Position numbers and translations under genes: made by a program. The notes beneath the pieces are model-generated. The model saw only the letters and a program-made list of their open reading frames with translations, searched no databases and was not told where the DNA came from. Below, one piece after another: positions 10,351-20,494 of a stretch of 64,000 bases of DNA (positions are counted from its first letter, which is position 1; the number at the start of each line of letters is the position of its first letter). Source of the stretch: Pseudomonas sp. MPC6 (GTDB taxonomy: Bacteria > Pseudomonadota > Gammaproteobacteria > Pseudomonadales > Pseudomonadaceae); contig NZ_CP034783.1 in assembly GCF_006094435.1 (NCBI RefSeq), forward strand, positions 399,001-463,000. The letters are read 5' to 3'.

Positions 10351-11013
10351 CTAAAGCCCTGCTATCAACTCCCGATAATCCCCCACCGCCGCAAACTCCG
10401 CCGTGTCCTTCGGCCCCTTGCGACTGTCCGGCTCACTCACCGCCAACAAATGCGCCACGCCAAAATTGCGCGCACTGCGCAGGATCGGCAAGGTGTCGTC
10501 GATAAACAGACTGCGCGCCGGGTCGAAACCGATGTCCGCCTGCAAGGCATCCCAGAACTGCGGGTTTTCCTTGGCGAAACCGTAATCGTGAGAGCTGATC
10601 AAACGCTCGAAGTACGGCGCCAGTTCGATTCTTTCCAGCTTCAGTGACAGTGAGTCGCGGTGGGCGTTGGTGATCAGCACCACGCGCTTGCCGGCCTGTT
10701 TGATCGCCGCCAGGAACGTGTCCGCATCCGGGCGCAGGGCGATCAGGTGAGCGGTTTCCAGTTTCAGCTCGCGCACCGACAGGTTCAGCTCGGCGCTCCA
10801 GAAATCCAGGCAATACCACTGCAACTGCCCGGCATTGCGCTCGAACAGGGGCTGCAATTCCATCTCGGCCATGGCCCGGCTTACGCCATGCAACTCGGCG
10901 TAGCGCTGGGGCAGGTGCTCCAGCCAGAAATGGTTGTCGAAGTGCAGGTCCAGCAGCGTACCGTCCATGTCCAGCAGAACGGTGTCGATGTCGTGCCAGG
11001 GCAGCAGGGACAT
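10351..11013 (-). CDS. yrfG: GMP/IMP nucleotidase YrfG (HAD family)
   Basis: A 220-aa haloacid dehalogenase hydrolase of the YrfG type, which dephosphorylates purine nucleoside monophosphates. HAD motif I is LLDMDGTLLDL (about residues 10-20), motif II is the VLITNAH segment, and motifs III/IV are AKENPQFWDAL and SLFIDDTLPIL. The start at 11013 is preceded by GGAG and aligns with the family; the longer frame to 11034 adds seven residues without support. It is divergent to nudE, in the conserved yrfG/nudE neighbourhood. Confidence 0.88.
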   Translation of the reverse strand: MSLLPWHDIDTVLLDMDGTLLDLHFDNHFWLEHLPQRYAELHGVSRAMAEMELQPLFERNAGQLQWYCLDFWSAELNLSVRELKLETAHLIALRPDADTFLAAIKQAGKRVVLITNAHRDSLSLKLERIELAPYFERLISSHDYGFAKENPQFWDALQADIGFDPARSLFIDDTLPILRSARNFGVAHLLAVSEPDSRKGPKDTAEFAAVGDYRELIAGL

Positions 11014-11103
11014 AAAAAACTTCTCCAGCGGCAAAAAAGATATCCGGAGTAAACAATCAGGATAGGCCGGGTATAGTAACCCGCTATCACCCAGGAGCCG
11101 CTC

Positions 11104-11670
11104 ATGCGCCAGAAACCCACCATCCTCGCCCGCGAGATCGTCGCCACCAGCCGTTTATTCTGCGTCGAAGCGGTGCAGTTGCGCTTTTCCAACGGAGTGG
11201 AGCGCACTTATGAGCGACTGGTCGGCAAGGGCGCCGGGTATGGCGCGGTGATGATCGTCGCGATGCTGGATGTGGACCACGCGATACTGGTCGAAGAGTA
11301 CTGCGGTGGCACCGATGAATATGAGTTGTCCCTCCCCAAGGGCTTGATAGAGCCGGGCGAGGACGTGCTGGCGGCGGCCGAGCGTGAGCTCAAGGAAGAG
11401 GCCGGGTATGGCGCGCGGCAACTGGAGCATTTGACCGAGCTGTCGTTGTCGCCCGGGTACATGAGCCAGAAGATTCAAGTGGTGCTGGCCACCGATCTGT
11501 ATGAAGAACGTCTTGAAGGCGACGAGCCTGAGCCAATGGGCGTGGACAAGATCAACCTGCGTGAATTGTCGGCGTTGGCGCAGAACCCGCGGTTCACTGA
11601 GGGTCGTGCCTTGGCGTCGCTGTATCTGGTCCGTGACCTGCTGACTCAGCGCGGGGTATTTCTGCCATGA
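11104..11670 (+). CDS. nudE: NudE, ADP compounds hydrolase (Nudix)
   Basis: A 188-aa Nudix hydrolase. The Nudix box is complete (GLIEPGEDVLAAAERELKEE followed by AG). Family members cleave ADP-ribose, NADH and Ap3A to nucleotide monophosphates. The ATG start lies 7 nt after GGAG (CAGGAGCCGCTC). The stop codon overlaps the cysQ start as ATGA, so the two genes form an operon with coupled translation. Confidence 0.92.
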   Translation: MRQKPTILAREIVATSRLFCVEAVQLRFSNGVERTYERLVGKGAGYGAVMIVAMLDVDHAILVEEYCGGTDEYELSLPKGLIEPGEDVLAAAERELKEEAGYGARQLEHLTELSLSPGYMSQKIQVVLATDLYEERLEGDEPEPMGVDKINLRELSALAQNPRFTEGRALASLYLVRDLLTQRGVFLP

Positions 11671-12494
11671 ACTTCCCTCATCCGTTGATGGCGCCGGTGG
11701 TCGAGCTGGCATTGAAGGCGGGGGAATCGATCCTGCCGTTCTGGCGCATCGGCACCGCCGTGACCGCCAAGGCTGACGACTCGCCGGTCACTGCCGCAGA
11801 CCTGGCCGCCCACCATGTGATTCTGGCCGGGCTGACCGCGCTGGATCCGACGATTCCGGTTTTGTCTGAAGAAGACGCCAACATCCCGCTGAGCGTACGC
11901 GCCGGCTGGCAGCGCTGGTGGCTGGTGGACCCGCTGGACGGGACCAAGGAATTCATCGCCGGCAGCGAAGAATTTACCGTCAACATCGCGTTGATCGAGC
12001 AGGGGCGCGTGGTGTTTGGCGTGGTGTCGATGCCGACCAACGGCCGCTTTTACGTCGGTGGCGCGCAGTTGGGCGCCTGGCGTGGCGACCAGGGTAGCGA
12101 ACCGTCGCCGATTCAGGTGCGTGACGTTCCAGCGATGGGCGAAGCGTTCACGGTCGTGGCCAGTCGTCGGCATTCGAGTCCGGAGCAAGAGCGTTTGCTG
12201 GCCGGGTTGAGCGACAGCCTGGGTGAGCTGCAATTGGCCAATATCGGCAGTTCGCTGAAGTTTTGTTTGTTGGCGGAAGGGGCCGCGGATTGCTATCCGC
12301 GCCTGGCGCCGACTTCGCAGTGGGACACGGCGGCGGCACAGGGTGTGTTGGAAGGGGCTGGGGGCGAGGTATTGGATTTGCGCGGTCAGCCGTTCCGCTA
12401 TCCGGCGCGGGAGTCGTTGTTGAACGAGTACTTCCTGGCGCTGCCGGCCAAGGCTGCGTGGCGGGAGAAACTGCTGCAGCTGGCACGCTCCTGA
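11667..12494 (+). CDS. cysQ: CysQ, 3'(2'),5'-bisphosphate nucleotidase
   Basis: A 275-aa inositol-monophosphatase-fold enzyme that removes the 3' phosphate of PAP/PAPS, a by-product of sulfate assimilation. The metal-binding motifs are seen as VLSEEDAN and WWLVDPLDGTKEFI, and the C-terminal motif as APTSQWDTAAAQGVL. It overlaps nudE by four bases. The E. coli family member acts in the cytoplasm and needs Mg2+. No terminator was found between its stop and the convergent gene at 12556. Confidence 0.93.
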   Translation: MNFPHPLMAPVVELALKAGESILPFWRIGTAVTAKADDSPVTAADLAAHHVILAGLTALDPTIPVLSEEDANIPLSVRAGWQRWWLVDPLDGTKEFIAGSEEFTVNIALIEQGRVVFGVVSMPTNGRFYVGGAQLGAWRGDQGSEPSPIQVRDVPAMGEAFTVVASRRHSSPEQERLLAGLSDSLGELQLANIGSSLKFCLLAEGAADCYPRLAPTSQWDTAAAQGVLEGAGGEVLDLRGQPFRYPARESLLNEYFLALPAKAAWREKLLQLARS

Positions 12495-12555
12495 CGGGGA
12501 CGAGACAACTTGCCCAAATGCCAGCCAGCTCCATGAACCAATGTGGCATTGTGAT

Positions 12556-13011
12556 TTACCGGTGCAGCACGTACTGCCCGGTAAACGTCACCGCATCCTC
12601 CTCACTCCCCGCATTCACAATCCGTGAATGCAGCGTCAGCCGCGCCCGGCCATAGCGTTCATACATTGCCAGAAACTTGTTCCAGACCGCCGCACTCGGC
12701 GCCTGGCAGATCGCCGTGGCATCGCGCGTGACCGGCAGCGGATAGCTGATGTGCCCTTCCTGGATCACGATATGCCCGCCCTCGACGCCGGCTTCACGCA
12801 GGCGCAAATGCAGCCAGCCCCAACCGGCCAGTACCGCACCGCAATACAGGCTGCCGCCGAACATGGTGCTCTTGTGGTTGACGTTGGCTTCCAGCGGCAG
12901 GTGCAGGCGCAGTTGCTGGTCGTGCCAGTCGAGTACGGTGAGACCCATGTCCCGCGTCAGGGGAATGTCGTGGTGAAGGATCGATTCCAGGTGACGGCTG
13001 TCGCGGTTCAT
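12556..13011 (-). CDS. Thioesterase-like protein (YiiD C-terminal/DUF4442 hotdog fold)
   Basis: A 151-aa hotdog-fold protein resembling the C-terminal thioesterase domain of YiiD. The segment NVNHKSTMFGGSLYCGAVLAG matches the conserved N-H-x-x-x-x-F-G-G loop and central helix. The substrate is unknown. It is convergent with cysQ (62-bp gap) and followed on the same strand, in the direction of transcription, by nothing until nudE/cysQ on the other strand. RBS is weak. Identity at the fold level is fairly sure; the function is not. Confidence 0.75.
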   Translation of the reverse strand: MNRDSRHLESILHHDIPLTRDMGLTVLDWHDQQLRLHLPLEANVNHKSTMFGGSLYCGAVLAGWGWLHLRLREAGVEGGHIVIQEGHISYPLPVTRDATAICQAPSAAVWNKFLAMYERYGRARLTLHSRIVNAGSEEDAVTFTGQYVLHR

Positions 13012-13051
13012 TAACGGGCCTCAGGCATGAAGATGATGGTTTGACGATAAC

Positions 13052-14446
13052 TCAGTCGAGCTCGTCGTTGGTGGTATGGGCACCACTGTCGGCGAAGTTC
13101 AGCCCGTGCTTGCGCAGTTTGTCGTGCAGGGTTTTACGCGGAACGCCCAAGGCTTCGGCGAGGCTGCGCACGGAACTGTGAGAGCGTGCCAGTTCCGCGG
13201 CAATCAGGCTCCTTTCAAAGTTTTCGACTTGCTCGCTGAGACCGCCGCTGACCACCTCTACCGTACTGCCGGCAGCCGCGTCAGGCGCGCTGTTGTCCAG
13301 CGCCAGTTCCAGGCCCAGGGCAAAGCGTTCGGCAGCGTTCTGCAGTTCACGCACGTTGCCAGGCCAGGTGTGGCGCAGCAGCAGGGCGCGTTGCCCCGGT
13401 TGCAGTTCATGGGGTGGCAAACCGTGGCGGGCGCTGGCTTCATCGGCGAAATGCTGGAACAGCAACAGCGCATCTTCGCCGCGCTCACGCAGGGGCGGAA
13501 TGCGCAGCGGCGCGACGTTCAACCGGTAATACAAGTCGGCACGGAAGCGCCCCTGATCGGCGGACTGGCGCAGGTCTTCCTTGGTCGCGGCGATGATGCG
13601 GATGTCCAGCGGGATCAGCTGGTTGCCGCCCAGGCGCTCGACCACGCGCTCCTGCAGCATGCGCAGCAATTTCACCTGCACGTCCAGGCTCATGCTTTCG
13701 ATTTCATCGAGGAACAGCGTGCCGCCGTTGGCGAATTCGAACTTGCCGATCCGGCGCTTCTGCGCGCCGGTAAAGGCGCCAGGCTCATGGCCGAACAGCT
13801 CGCTTTCAACCACCGATTCGGCCAGGGCTCCGGCGTTGATCGCCACGAACGGACCGTTACGCCGGCTCGACAGGTCATGCAGCGCCCTGGCCACCACTTC
13901 TTTGCCGGCACCGGTTTCGCCGAGGATCAGCACGTCGGCCTTGGTCGCCGCCAATGCCCCGATCTGTTCGCGCAGGCGCAGCATCGGCGCCGATTGCCCG
14001 ACCAGTCGGGCACTCAGCGCATTACGATCGCTCAGGGCCAGACGCAGGCTACGGTTGTCCAGCACCAGTCGGCGCAAGGCCAGCGCGCGGCGTACGCTGT
14101 CGAGCAGCGCGTCACTGGCGAAGGGTTTTTCCAGAAAATCGTAAGCCCCGGCGCGCATGGCCTGCACCGCCAACGGCACATCGCCGTGCCCGGTGATCAG
14201 CAGCACCGGCAGCTCCGAGTCCTGGGCGTGGAGTTCGGTCAGCAGTTCGATCCCGTCCATGCCGGGCATCCGGATGTCACTGACGACCACGCCGGGCCAG
14301 TCGCGCTCCAGTTGCCCGGCCAGGCCCTTGGCCTCGGCGAGCGGCAGGATCTTCAGCCCGGCCAGATCCAGGGTCTGGCTCAGGGCCTGGCGCAAGTGGG
14401 GATCGTCGTCGATCAACACCACCTGAATGCGGTTGTCGATGGTCAT
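13052..14446 (-). CDS. dctD: DctD-like sigma-54-dependent response regulator
   Basis: A 464-aa NtrC-class regulator. The receiver domain carries DDD near residue 14 and the phospho-acceptor Asp57 (VVSDIRMPGMDG). The AAA+ domain has Walker A GETGAGKE, the sigma-54 contact loop GAFTGA, and Walker [11 protein letters not shown]. The C-terminal Fis-type helix-turn-helix is SVRSLAEALGVPRKTLHDKLRKHG. Its start overlaps the dctB stop (ATGA). By gene position and partner type it should activate sigma-54 promoters for C4-dicarboxylate transport; no dct transporter gene is in the window. Confidence 0.85.
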   Translation of the reverse strand: MTIDNRIQVVLIDDDPHLRQALSQTLDLAGLKILPLAEAKGLAGQLERDWPGVVVSDIRMPGMDGIELLTELHAQDSELPVLLITGHGDVPLAVQAMRAGAYDFLEKPFASDALLDSVRRALALRRLVLDNRSLRLALSDRNALSARLVGQSAPMLRLREQIGALAATKADVLILGETGAGKEVVARALHDLSSRRNGPFVAINAGALAESVVESELFGHEPGAFTGAQKRRIGKFEFANGGTLFLDEIESMSLDVQVKLLRMLQERVVERLGGNQLIPLDIRIIAATKEDLRQSADQGRFRADLYYRLNVAPLRIPPLRERGEDALLLFQHFADEASARHGLPPHELQPGQRALLLRHTWPGNVRELQNAAERFALGLELALDNSAPDAAAGSTVEVVSGGLSEQVENFERSLIAAELARSHSSVRSLAEALGVPRKTLHDKLRKHGLNFADSGAHTTNDELD

Positions 14447-16251
14447 GCACTTCGGTCCTCGGACGGTTGCAGGCTCACGCCCGGTGCGCCTGGGCGCAAC
14501 TTCAAGGTAATCAGGGCGCCGCCTTCCTTGTGGTTGGAGAACGACAGTTCACCGCCAAAGGCGCGCATCAGGGTTTCGCAGATCGCCAGCCCCAACCCAA
14601 GACCCTGGGTGCGGGTCTTGGTGGTATAGAACGGCTCGCTGGCGCGACCCAGTGCCTCCAGGCAGAAGCCGGGGCCGTTGTCGCGAATGAACAGCGTGAC
14701 ACCTTCGTCGGTGGATTGGGCACTTATCCAGAGTTTACGCGGCGGGCCTTTTTCCGTCAGGGCATCGAGGGCATTGGCCAATAGATTGCCCAGCACCTGG
14801 CGCAGGCGGGTTTCCCCGGCCTCGACCCACAGGGTGGCGGCCGGCAAATCGCGGATCAGTTCGACTTCCATGCTGCGTCGGCGCTTGGCCAGCAGTGCCA
14901 GGGCATCGTCCAGCGCCGGTTGCAGGGCGACACTTTCCGGGGCGTGGCGATCACGCCGGGCGAAGGCGCGCAGGTGAGCAATGATCGAGGCCATGCGCCC
15001 GGTCAGTTCGCTGATCAACTTGAGGTTGCCGCGGGCATCGTCGGTGCGCTGATGATCCAACAGGACTTCGGCGTTCTCCGCGTAACTGCGGATGGCGGCG
15101 AGCGGTTGATTGAGTTCGTGGCTGATGCTCGCCGACATTGTGCCCAGCGCCGACAACTTGCCGGCCTGCACCAGATCGTCCTGGGCGCGAACCAGTTCCT
15201 GTTGGGCCTGTTCGCGCTCGAGCACTTCCTCTTTCAATCGTCGGTTGAGGCCTTCCAGGTCGCTGGTCCGCTCCGCTACCCGACCTTCCAGTTCGTGCCG
15301 GGCCTTGGCTTCGAAAGCGATCCGCTCCAGATAGTGACGCCGGCGCTGCATCATCAGGCCGAGCAACAGCATCAACACCAACAGTGTCGCGCCACCGATG
15401 GCGACCACGGTGCGCACCGGGCGATCGATCAGGGTTCGGGGGGCGAGGATGCTGACGTTCCAACCGGTTTCTTTGATCTGTTGGGTCTGAGTCAGCCAGG
15501 CGGCGGGGTTGAGATTCAAGGGTTTTGGATCGCGGGTCGGGTAGGGTTGAATCGCGATGATGGCCTTGCGTTCTTCTTCACTCAATGGCCGGGTCGAACG
15601 GAATCGCCACTCAGGCCGCGAGGTGATGATGACCACGCCGTTATGGTCCGTCAGCAGCAGTTGCTCCGGAGTTTTGCCCCAGAGGCTTTCGGTATGGTCC
15701 AGGTCAACCTTGACCACCAGCACGCCGAGAATTTTCTCGCCATTGCGCACTGCCGCGGCAAAGAAGTAACCGCGTTTGGCCGACGTGGTGCCCAACCCGA
15801 AAAAGCGCCCGAGCCGTCCAGCCATGGCTTCGCTGAAATAGGGCCGGAAGGAAAAATTGCGTCCGACGAAACTGTCGTGTTTATCCCAGTTGGACGCGGC
15901 CAGGGTCTTGCCGGTGGTGTCCATCAGGTACATGACTTCGGCGCCGGTCTGCGCGCTGATGTTTTTCAATAAGCGGTTGGCGTTGCCCTGGGTGACGCTA
16001 TCGTCCGGTGCGCCGAGGACGGCTCGCAGGGCCGGCAGCTCGCCGAGGATCTGCGGCAGTACTTCATAGCGGTGCAGGGTGCCCAACAGGTTGGCGACGT
16101 AGAGATCGAGGGTCTGACGGTTCTGTCCGGCCAGTTCGCTGCGGTAATAGCGCTCTGCCAGATGCTCCAGCGGCCACAGCAATGGCGCCAGGCACAGCGC
16201 GAGCAGCGCCAGGCTGCGCCAGCGGGGTCTGCGAGGAAGGGTCGAGGTCAT
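14443..16251 (-). CDS. dctB: DctB-like sensor histidine kinase
   Basis: A 602-aa membrane sensor. An N-terminal transmembrane segment (SLALLALCLAPLLWPLEHL) and a second one near residues 290-312 flank a periplasmic double-PAS/Cache domain typical of DctB. A coiled-coil linker (LEGLNRRLKEEVLEREQAQQ) leads to the kinase core with H-box SISHELNQPLAAIRSYAENA, N-box RQVLGNLLANALDAL and G-boxes DNGPGF and GLGLAI. The start at 16251 begins MTSTLPRRP; upstream ATG and TTG codons in frame also exist and no strong Shine-Dalgarno separates them. It is coupled to dctD. Succinate or a related acid is the expected ligand. Confidence 0.85.
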   Translation of the reverse strand: MTSTLPRRPRWRSLALLALCLAPLLWPLEHLAERYYRSELAGQNRQTLDLYVANLLGTLHRYEVLPQILGELPALRAVLGAPDDSVTQGNANRLLKNISAQTGAEVMYLMDTTGKTLAASNWDKHDSFVGRNFSFRPYFSEAMAGRLGRFFGLGTTSAKRGYFFAAAVRNGEKILGVLVVKVDLDHTESLWGKTPEQLLLTDHNGVVIITSRPEWRFRSTRPLSEEERKAIIAIQPYPTRDPKPLNLNPAAWLTQTQQIKETGWNVSILAPRTLIDRPVRTVVAIGGATLLVLMLLLGLMMQRRRHYLERIAFEAKARHELEGRVAERTSDLEGLNRRLKEEVLEREQAQQELVRAQDDLVQAGKLSALGTMSASISHELNQPLAAIRSYAENAEVLLDHQRTDDARGNLKLISELTGRMASIIAHLRAFARRDRHAPESVALQPALDDALALLAKRRRSMEVELIRDLPAATLWVEAGETRLRQVLGNLLANALDALTEKGPPRKLWISAQSTDEGVTLFIRDNGPGFCLEALGRASEPFYTTKTRTQGLGLGLAICETLMRAFGGELSFSNHKEGGALITLKLRPGAPGVSLQPSEDRSA

Positions 16252-16260
16252 GAGCATCAA

Positions 16261-16280
16261 GCGCCTGTGGGTACAGGCGC
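16261..16280. promoter_or_regulatory. Perfect 8-bp inverted repeat at the dctB start
   Basis: GCGCCTGT-N4-ACAGGCGC lies ten bases upstream of the dctB start and within the dctB/fusion-gene divergent region. There is no T-tract, so it is not an intrinsic terminator. It may be an operator or a hairpin masking the dctB ribosome site; either is inference. Confidence 0.45.
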
Positions 16281-16382
16281 ATTATGCCTAGGCTTGCGGG
16301 CGCAGTCTGCGCGCCGTGGGGGTTGCGTATCGTCCCCGGCAATGGCGATATAGGCGCCTGATAAAATTAAAGGGGTCGTTGT

Positions 16383-19295
16383 ATGCCGCTCGCCACGTTG
16401 ATTCATCGTGCCAGTTTGCCCAGTCCGCAAGTATCCATGGAGCAAGCGCTGGCGTTGCTTGAAGGGCATTACGGGCTGAGCGGCAGGTTGCAGGCCCTTG
16501 GCAGTCAGCAGGACCTCAACTATCGCGTTGACAGTGACCAGGGGCCATTCGTCCTGAAAATCTGCCGTGGCGATTATTCGGCGCTGGAGCTGCAAGCCCA
16601 GCATGCAGGGCTCAGGCATCTGGCTGGACATCCCGAGGTGCAGGTGCCACGGGTGATCCCTGCGAACAATGGTGCAGACCTGCTGACCCTGGACGTCGGC
16701 GGCCAATCGGTGCATGTGCGCCTGCTCGATTTCATCGAAGGCCAGTCACTCACGCACCTGGATCATTTGCCCGGTTCGGTGGTGGCCGGGTTCGGTCGAC
16801 TGTGTGGCGAAATGGCTCTGGCACTGGCCAATTTCGACCATCCGGGTCTCGAACGCACGCTGCAATGGGACGCCCGGCATGCCAGCGCGTTAATCGCCCA
16901 TTTGTTGCCAATCATCAAGGACGATCGGCAGCGAGCGCTGATCGCCGATGCGGCCGAACGTGCCGAACGCCATTTACAGTCGCTTGTGGATAAGTTGCCA
17001 GTGCAGGCCATCCACATGGACATCACCGACGACAACGTGGTCTGGCAGCGTGATTCGCAACGCCAATGGCAAATGCGGGGCGTGATCGATTTCGGCGACC
17101 TGGTTCGCACCTGGCGCATTACCGATCTGTCGGTGACGTGCGCAGCGTTGTTGCATCACGCAGGGGGCGACCCTTTCTACATCTTGCCGGCGGTCCAGGC
17201 CTATCACCGGGTTAATCCGTTGCAGCCTGCAGAACTACGGGCGCTCTGGCCGCTGATTGTCGCGCGGGCGGCGGTGCTGGTGCTCAGCGGCGAGCAGCAG
17301 GTCAGTATCGATCCGGGTAACGAATACAGTCGCGACAACCTGACCCATGAGTGGGAAATCTTCCGCGTGGCCACCTCGGTGCCGTTGGCGTTGATGGAGG
17401 CGGCGATTCTTGCCGCGGTCGGTCAGGGCCTGCCGACAATCGACAGCGAAGGTTTTGCACCGCTGCTGCCGGGGCTGGTGGGACGTGAGTTTGCGTTGAT
17501 CGATTTGGGCGTGCTCAGCCCGCATTTCGACGCCGGTAACTGGGAACAGGCAGGCATCGACCAGCGCCTGTTGGCCGAAGCGGCGGCGACTCACGGCCTG
17601 GCGGCCAGCCGTTATGGGCAATACCGGTTGTCGCGTACCCGGCCGGACAGTGCCATTGAACCGGACACTTTCCCGTTGCACGTCGAGTTGCAAGTGCCCC
17701 ATGGCACGGCGGTGGAATCGCCTTTTGCCGGTGTGGTTCATCAGCCGGCGCCGAACCTGTTGCAACTGGACGGCCCCCAATTGAGCGTGCGGTTATGGGG
17801 CGTGACGCCGTCGCTGCACACCGGTGCGGCGCTGGTCAAAGGCCAGGTGCTGGGTTCGGTCAGCGGGCCGTTGGTGGTGCAGTTGTGCCGAGGCACTTCG
17901 TTCGATGCGCCGCTGTTTTGCACGCCATCGCGCGCCGCTGCCTGGCAAGCGTTGTGCCCGTCGCCGGCGGCGTTGCTGGGGCTGGCCTGCGATGCACCAG
18001 ACGAACTCGATTCGGCGACATTGCTGGCGCGCCGCGACGCCAGTTTCGCCCGCACGCAAAAACACTATTACCTCGACCCGCCGCGCATCGAACGCGGCTG
18101 GCGCAATCACCTGATCGACATGCAGGGCCGGTCTTACCTCGACATGCTCAACAACGTCGCGGTGCTCGGTCATGGTCACCCGCGCATGGCCGCGGTCGCC
18201 AGCCGTCAGTGGTCGCTGCTCAACACCAACTCGCGGTTCAACTACGCGGCGATTGCCGAGTTCTCCGAGCGCTTGCTGAAGTTGTCGCCGGACTCCATGG
18301 ATCGCGTATTCCTGGTCAACAGCGGCAGCGAGGCCAACGACCTGGCGATTCGCCTGGCGTGGGCCTACAGCGGCGGGCGCGACATGCTCAGCGTGCTGGA
18401 GGCCTATCACGGCTGGACAGTGGGCGCGGACGCGGTCTCGACCTCGATCGCCGACAACCCCAAAGCGTTGAGCAGCCGCCCGGACTGGGTCCATCCGGTG
18501 ACCGCGCCGAACACCTATCGCGGCGAATTCCGCGGCGCCGGCAGCGCACCGGACTACGTGCGCAGCGTCGAACACAACCTGGCAAAAATTGCCGGGCAGC
18601 AACGTCAGCTCGCCGGTTTCATCTGCGAACCGGTGTACGGCAACGCCGGCGGCATCTCGCTGCCGCCGGGCTATTTGAAACAGGTCTATTCGATGGTTCG
18701 CGCCCAAGGCGGCGTGTGCATCGCCGACGAAGTGCAGGTCGGTTACGGGCGCATGGGCAACTTCTTCTGGGGCTTTGAAGAGCAGGGCGTGGTGCCGGAC
18801 ATCATCACCATGGCCAAGGGCATGGGTAACGGCCAGCCGCTGGGCGCAGTCATCACCCGCAGGGAAATCGCCGAAGCGCTGGAGGCCGAGGGGTATTTCT
18901 TCTCGTCCGCTGGCGGTAGCCCGGTCAGTTGCCAGATCGGCATGGCGGTGCTGGATGTGATGGAAGAAGAAAAGCTCTGGGAAAACGCGCAGGTCGTGGG
19001 CGGGTATTTCAAGCAGCGTCTTGAGGCGCTGATCGATATTCATCCGCTGGTGGGCGCGGTGCACGGTTCCGGCTTTTATCTGGGCGTCGAGCTGATTCGC
19101 AACCGTGAAACCCTGGAGCCGGCGACGCAAGAAACCACAGCCCTGTGTGATCGGCTCCGTGAGCTGGGTATTTTCATGCAGCCGACCGGCGATTATTTGA
19201 ACATCCTCAAGATCAAACCGCCGATGGTCACCTCACGCCAGAGTGTGGATTTCTTTGTCGACATGTTGGCGAAGGCGCTCGCCGAAGGTCTGTAA
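16383..19295 (+). CDS. Kinase/M23-like/class-III aminotransferase-fold fusion (probable amino-alcohol kinase-phospholyase)
   Basis: A 970-aa fusion. Residues about 25-300 are an aminoglycoside-phosphotransferase/choline-kinase fold with catalytic HMDITDDN (H211, D213, N218) and the metal site GVIDFGD. Residues about 428-510 look like a M23/lipoyl-like beta domain (VELQVPHGTAVESPFAGVV), with no obvious zinc ligands. Residues about 545-970 are a class-III PLP aminotransferase fold with the lysine in ITMAKGMGNG (K812). In animals, related kinase and PLP enzymes are separate: hydroxylysine kinase with phosphohydroxylysine phospholyase, and ethanolamine-phosphate phospholyase. A fused kinase-phospholyase is the best guess. 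The agmatine genes follow after a REPIN. Confidence 0.8.
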   Translation: MPLATLIHRASLPSPQVSMEQALALLEGHYGLSGRLQALGSQQDLNYRVDSDQGPFVLKICRGDYSALELQAQHAGLRHLAGHPEVQVPRVIPANNGADLLTLDVGGQSVHVRLLDFIEGQSLTHLDHLPGSVVAGFGRLCGEMALALANFDHPGLERTLQWDARHASALIAHLLPIIKDDRQRALIADAAERAERHLQSLVDKLPVQAIHMDITDDNVVWQRDSQRQWQMRGVIDFGDLVRTWRITDLSVTCAALLHHAGGDPFYILPAVQAYHRVNPLQPAELRALWPLIVARAAVLVLSGEQQVSIDPGNEYSRDNLTHEWEIFRVATSVPLALMEAAILAAVGQGLPTIDSEGFAPLLPGLVGREFALIDLGVLSPHFDAGNWEQAGIDQRLLAEAAATHGLAASRYGQYRLSRTRPDSAIEPDTFPLHVELQVPHGTAVESPFAGVVHQPAPNLLQLDGPQLSVRLWGVTPSLHTGAALVKGQVLGSVSGPLVVQLCRGTSFDAPLFCTPSRAAAWQALCPSPAALLGLACDAPDELDSATLLARRDASFARTQKHYYLDPPRIERGWRNHLIDMQGRSYLDMLNNVAVLGHGHPRMAAVASRQWSLLNTNSRFNYAAIAEFSERLLKLSPDSMDRVFLVNSGSEANDLAIRLAWAYSGGRDMLSVLEAYHGWTVGADAVSTSIADNPKALSSRPDWVHPVTAPNTYRGEFRGAGSAPDYVRSVEHNLAKIAGQQRQLAGFICEPVYGNAGGISLPPGYLKQVYSMVRAQGGVCIADEVQVGYGRMGNFFWGFEEQGVVPDIITMAKGMGNGQPLGAVITRREIAEALEAEGYFFSSAGGSPVSCQIGMAVLDVMEEEKLWENAQVVGGYFKQRLEALIDIHPLVGAVHGSGFYLGVELIRNRETLEPATQETTALCDRLRELGIFMQPTGDYLNILKIKPPMVTSRQSVDFFVDMLAKALAEGL

Positions 19296-19322
19296 ACACA
19301 ATTCCCCTGTGTACACGGACAA

Positions 19323-19414
19323 ATGTGGGAGCGGGCTTGCTCGCGAATGCGGTTACTCATTCAACATTGATGTCTACTGATGTACCGCATTCGCGAGCAA
19401 GCCCGCTCCCACAG
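19323..19414. repeat. REPIN
   Basis: Inverted copies of the gagcgggcttgctcgcgaa core with flanking tgtggga/cccaca, 19323-19346 and 19391-19414, about 45 bases apart, with an outer palindromic extension (atgcggt...accgcat). Same family as 5361 and 52567. Confidence 0.92.
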
Positions 19415-19449
19415 GAACGCACTTTATTCGATTATTATCGTATTTTATT

Positions 19450-19503
19450 GCCGATATTTAGACGGATGGAGAGATTGTCGCTTTTATAGCCGATATTTAT
19501 CGG
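19450..19503 (+). promoter_or_regulatory. Operator-like repeats upstream of aguB
   Basis: The 11-mer GCCGATATTTA occurs at 19450-19460 and 19489-19499. The second copy is part of a perfect palindrome, CCGATA-TT-TATCGG, at 19490-19503. The region is far more AT-rich than its surroundings. It is a candidate binding site for the regulator of the agmatine genes; no regulator gene such as aguR is seen next to it. The repeats are seen, the role is inferred. Confidence 0.5.
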
Positions 19504-19610
19504 ATATAAAGTCGTCGTCGCCACGGTGTGCCTCACCACACCCGGTGCTCCCATTTTTGTCATGGTCGACGCCACACTCGACCTTCAAGCACTTGCTCAG
19601 GAGCCGATTC

Positions 19611-20489
<879 letters not shown>

Positions 20490-20494
20490 TCGCT

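Noticed and set aside
13076..14629. 517-codon frame opposite dctD
   Set aside because: Antisense of an NtrC-class regulator; no domain.
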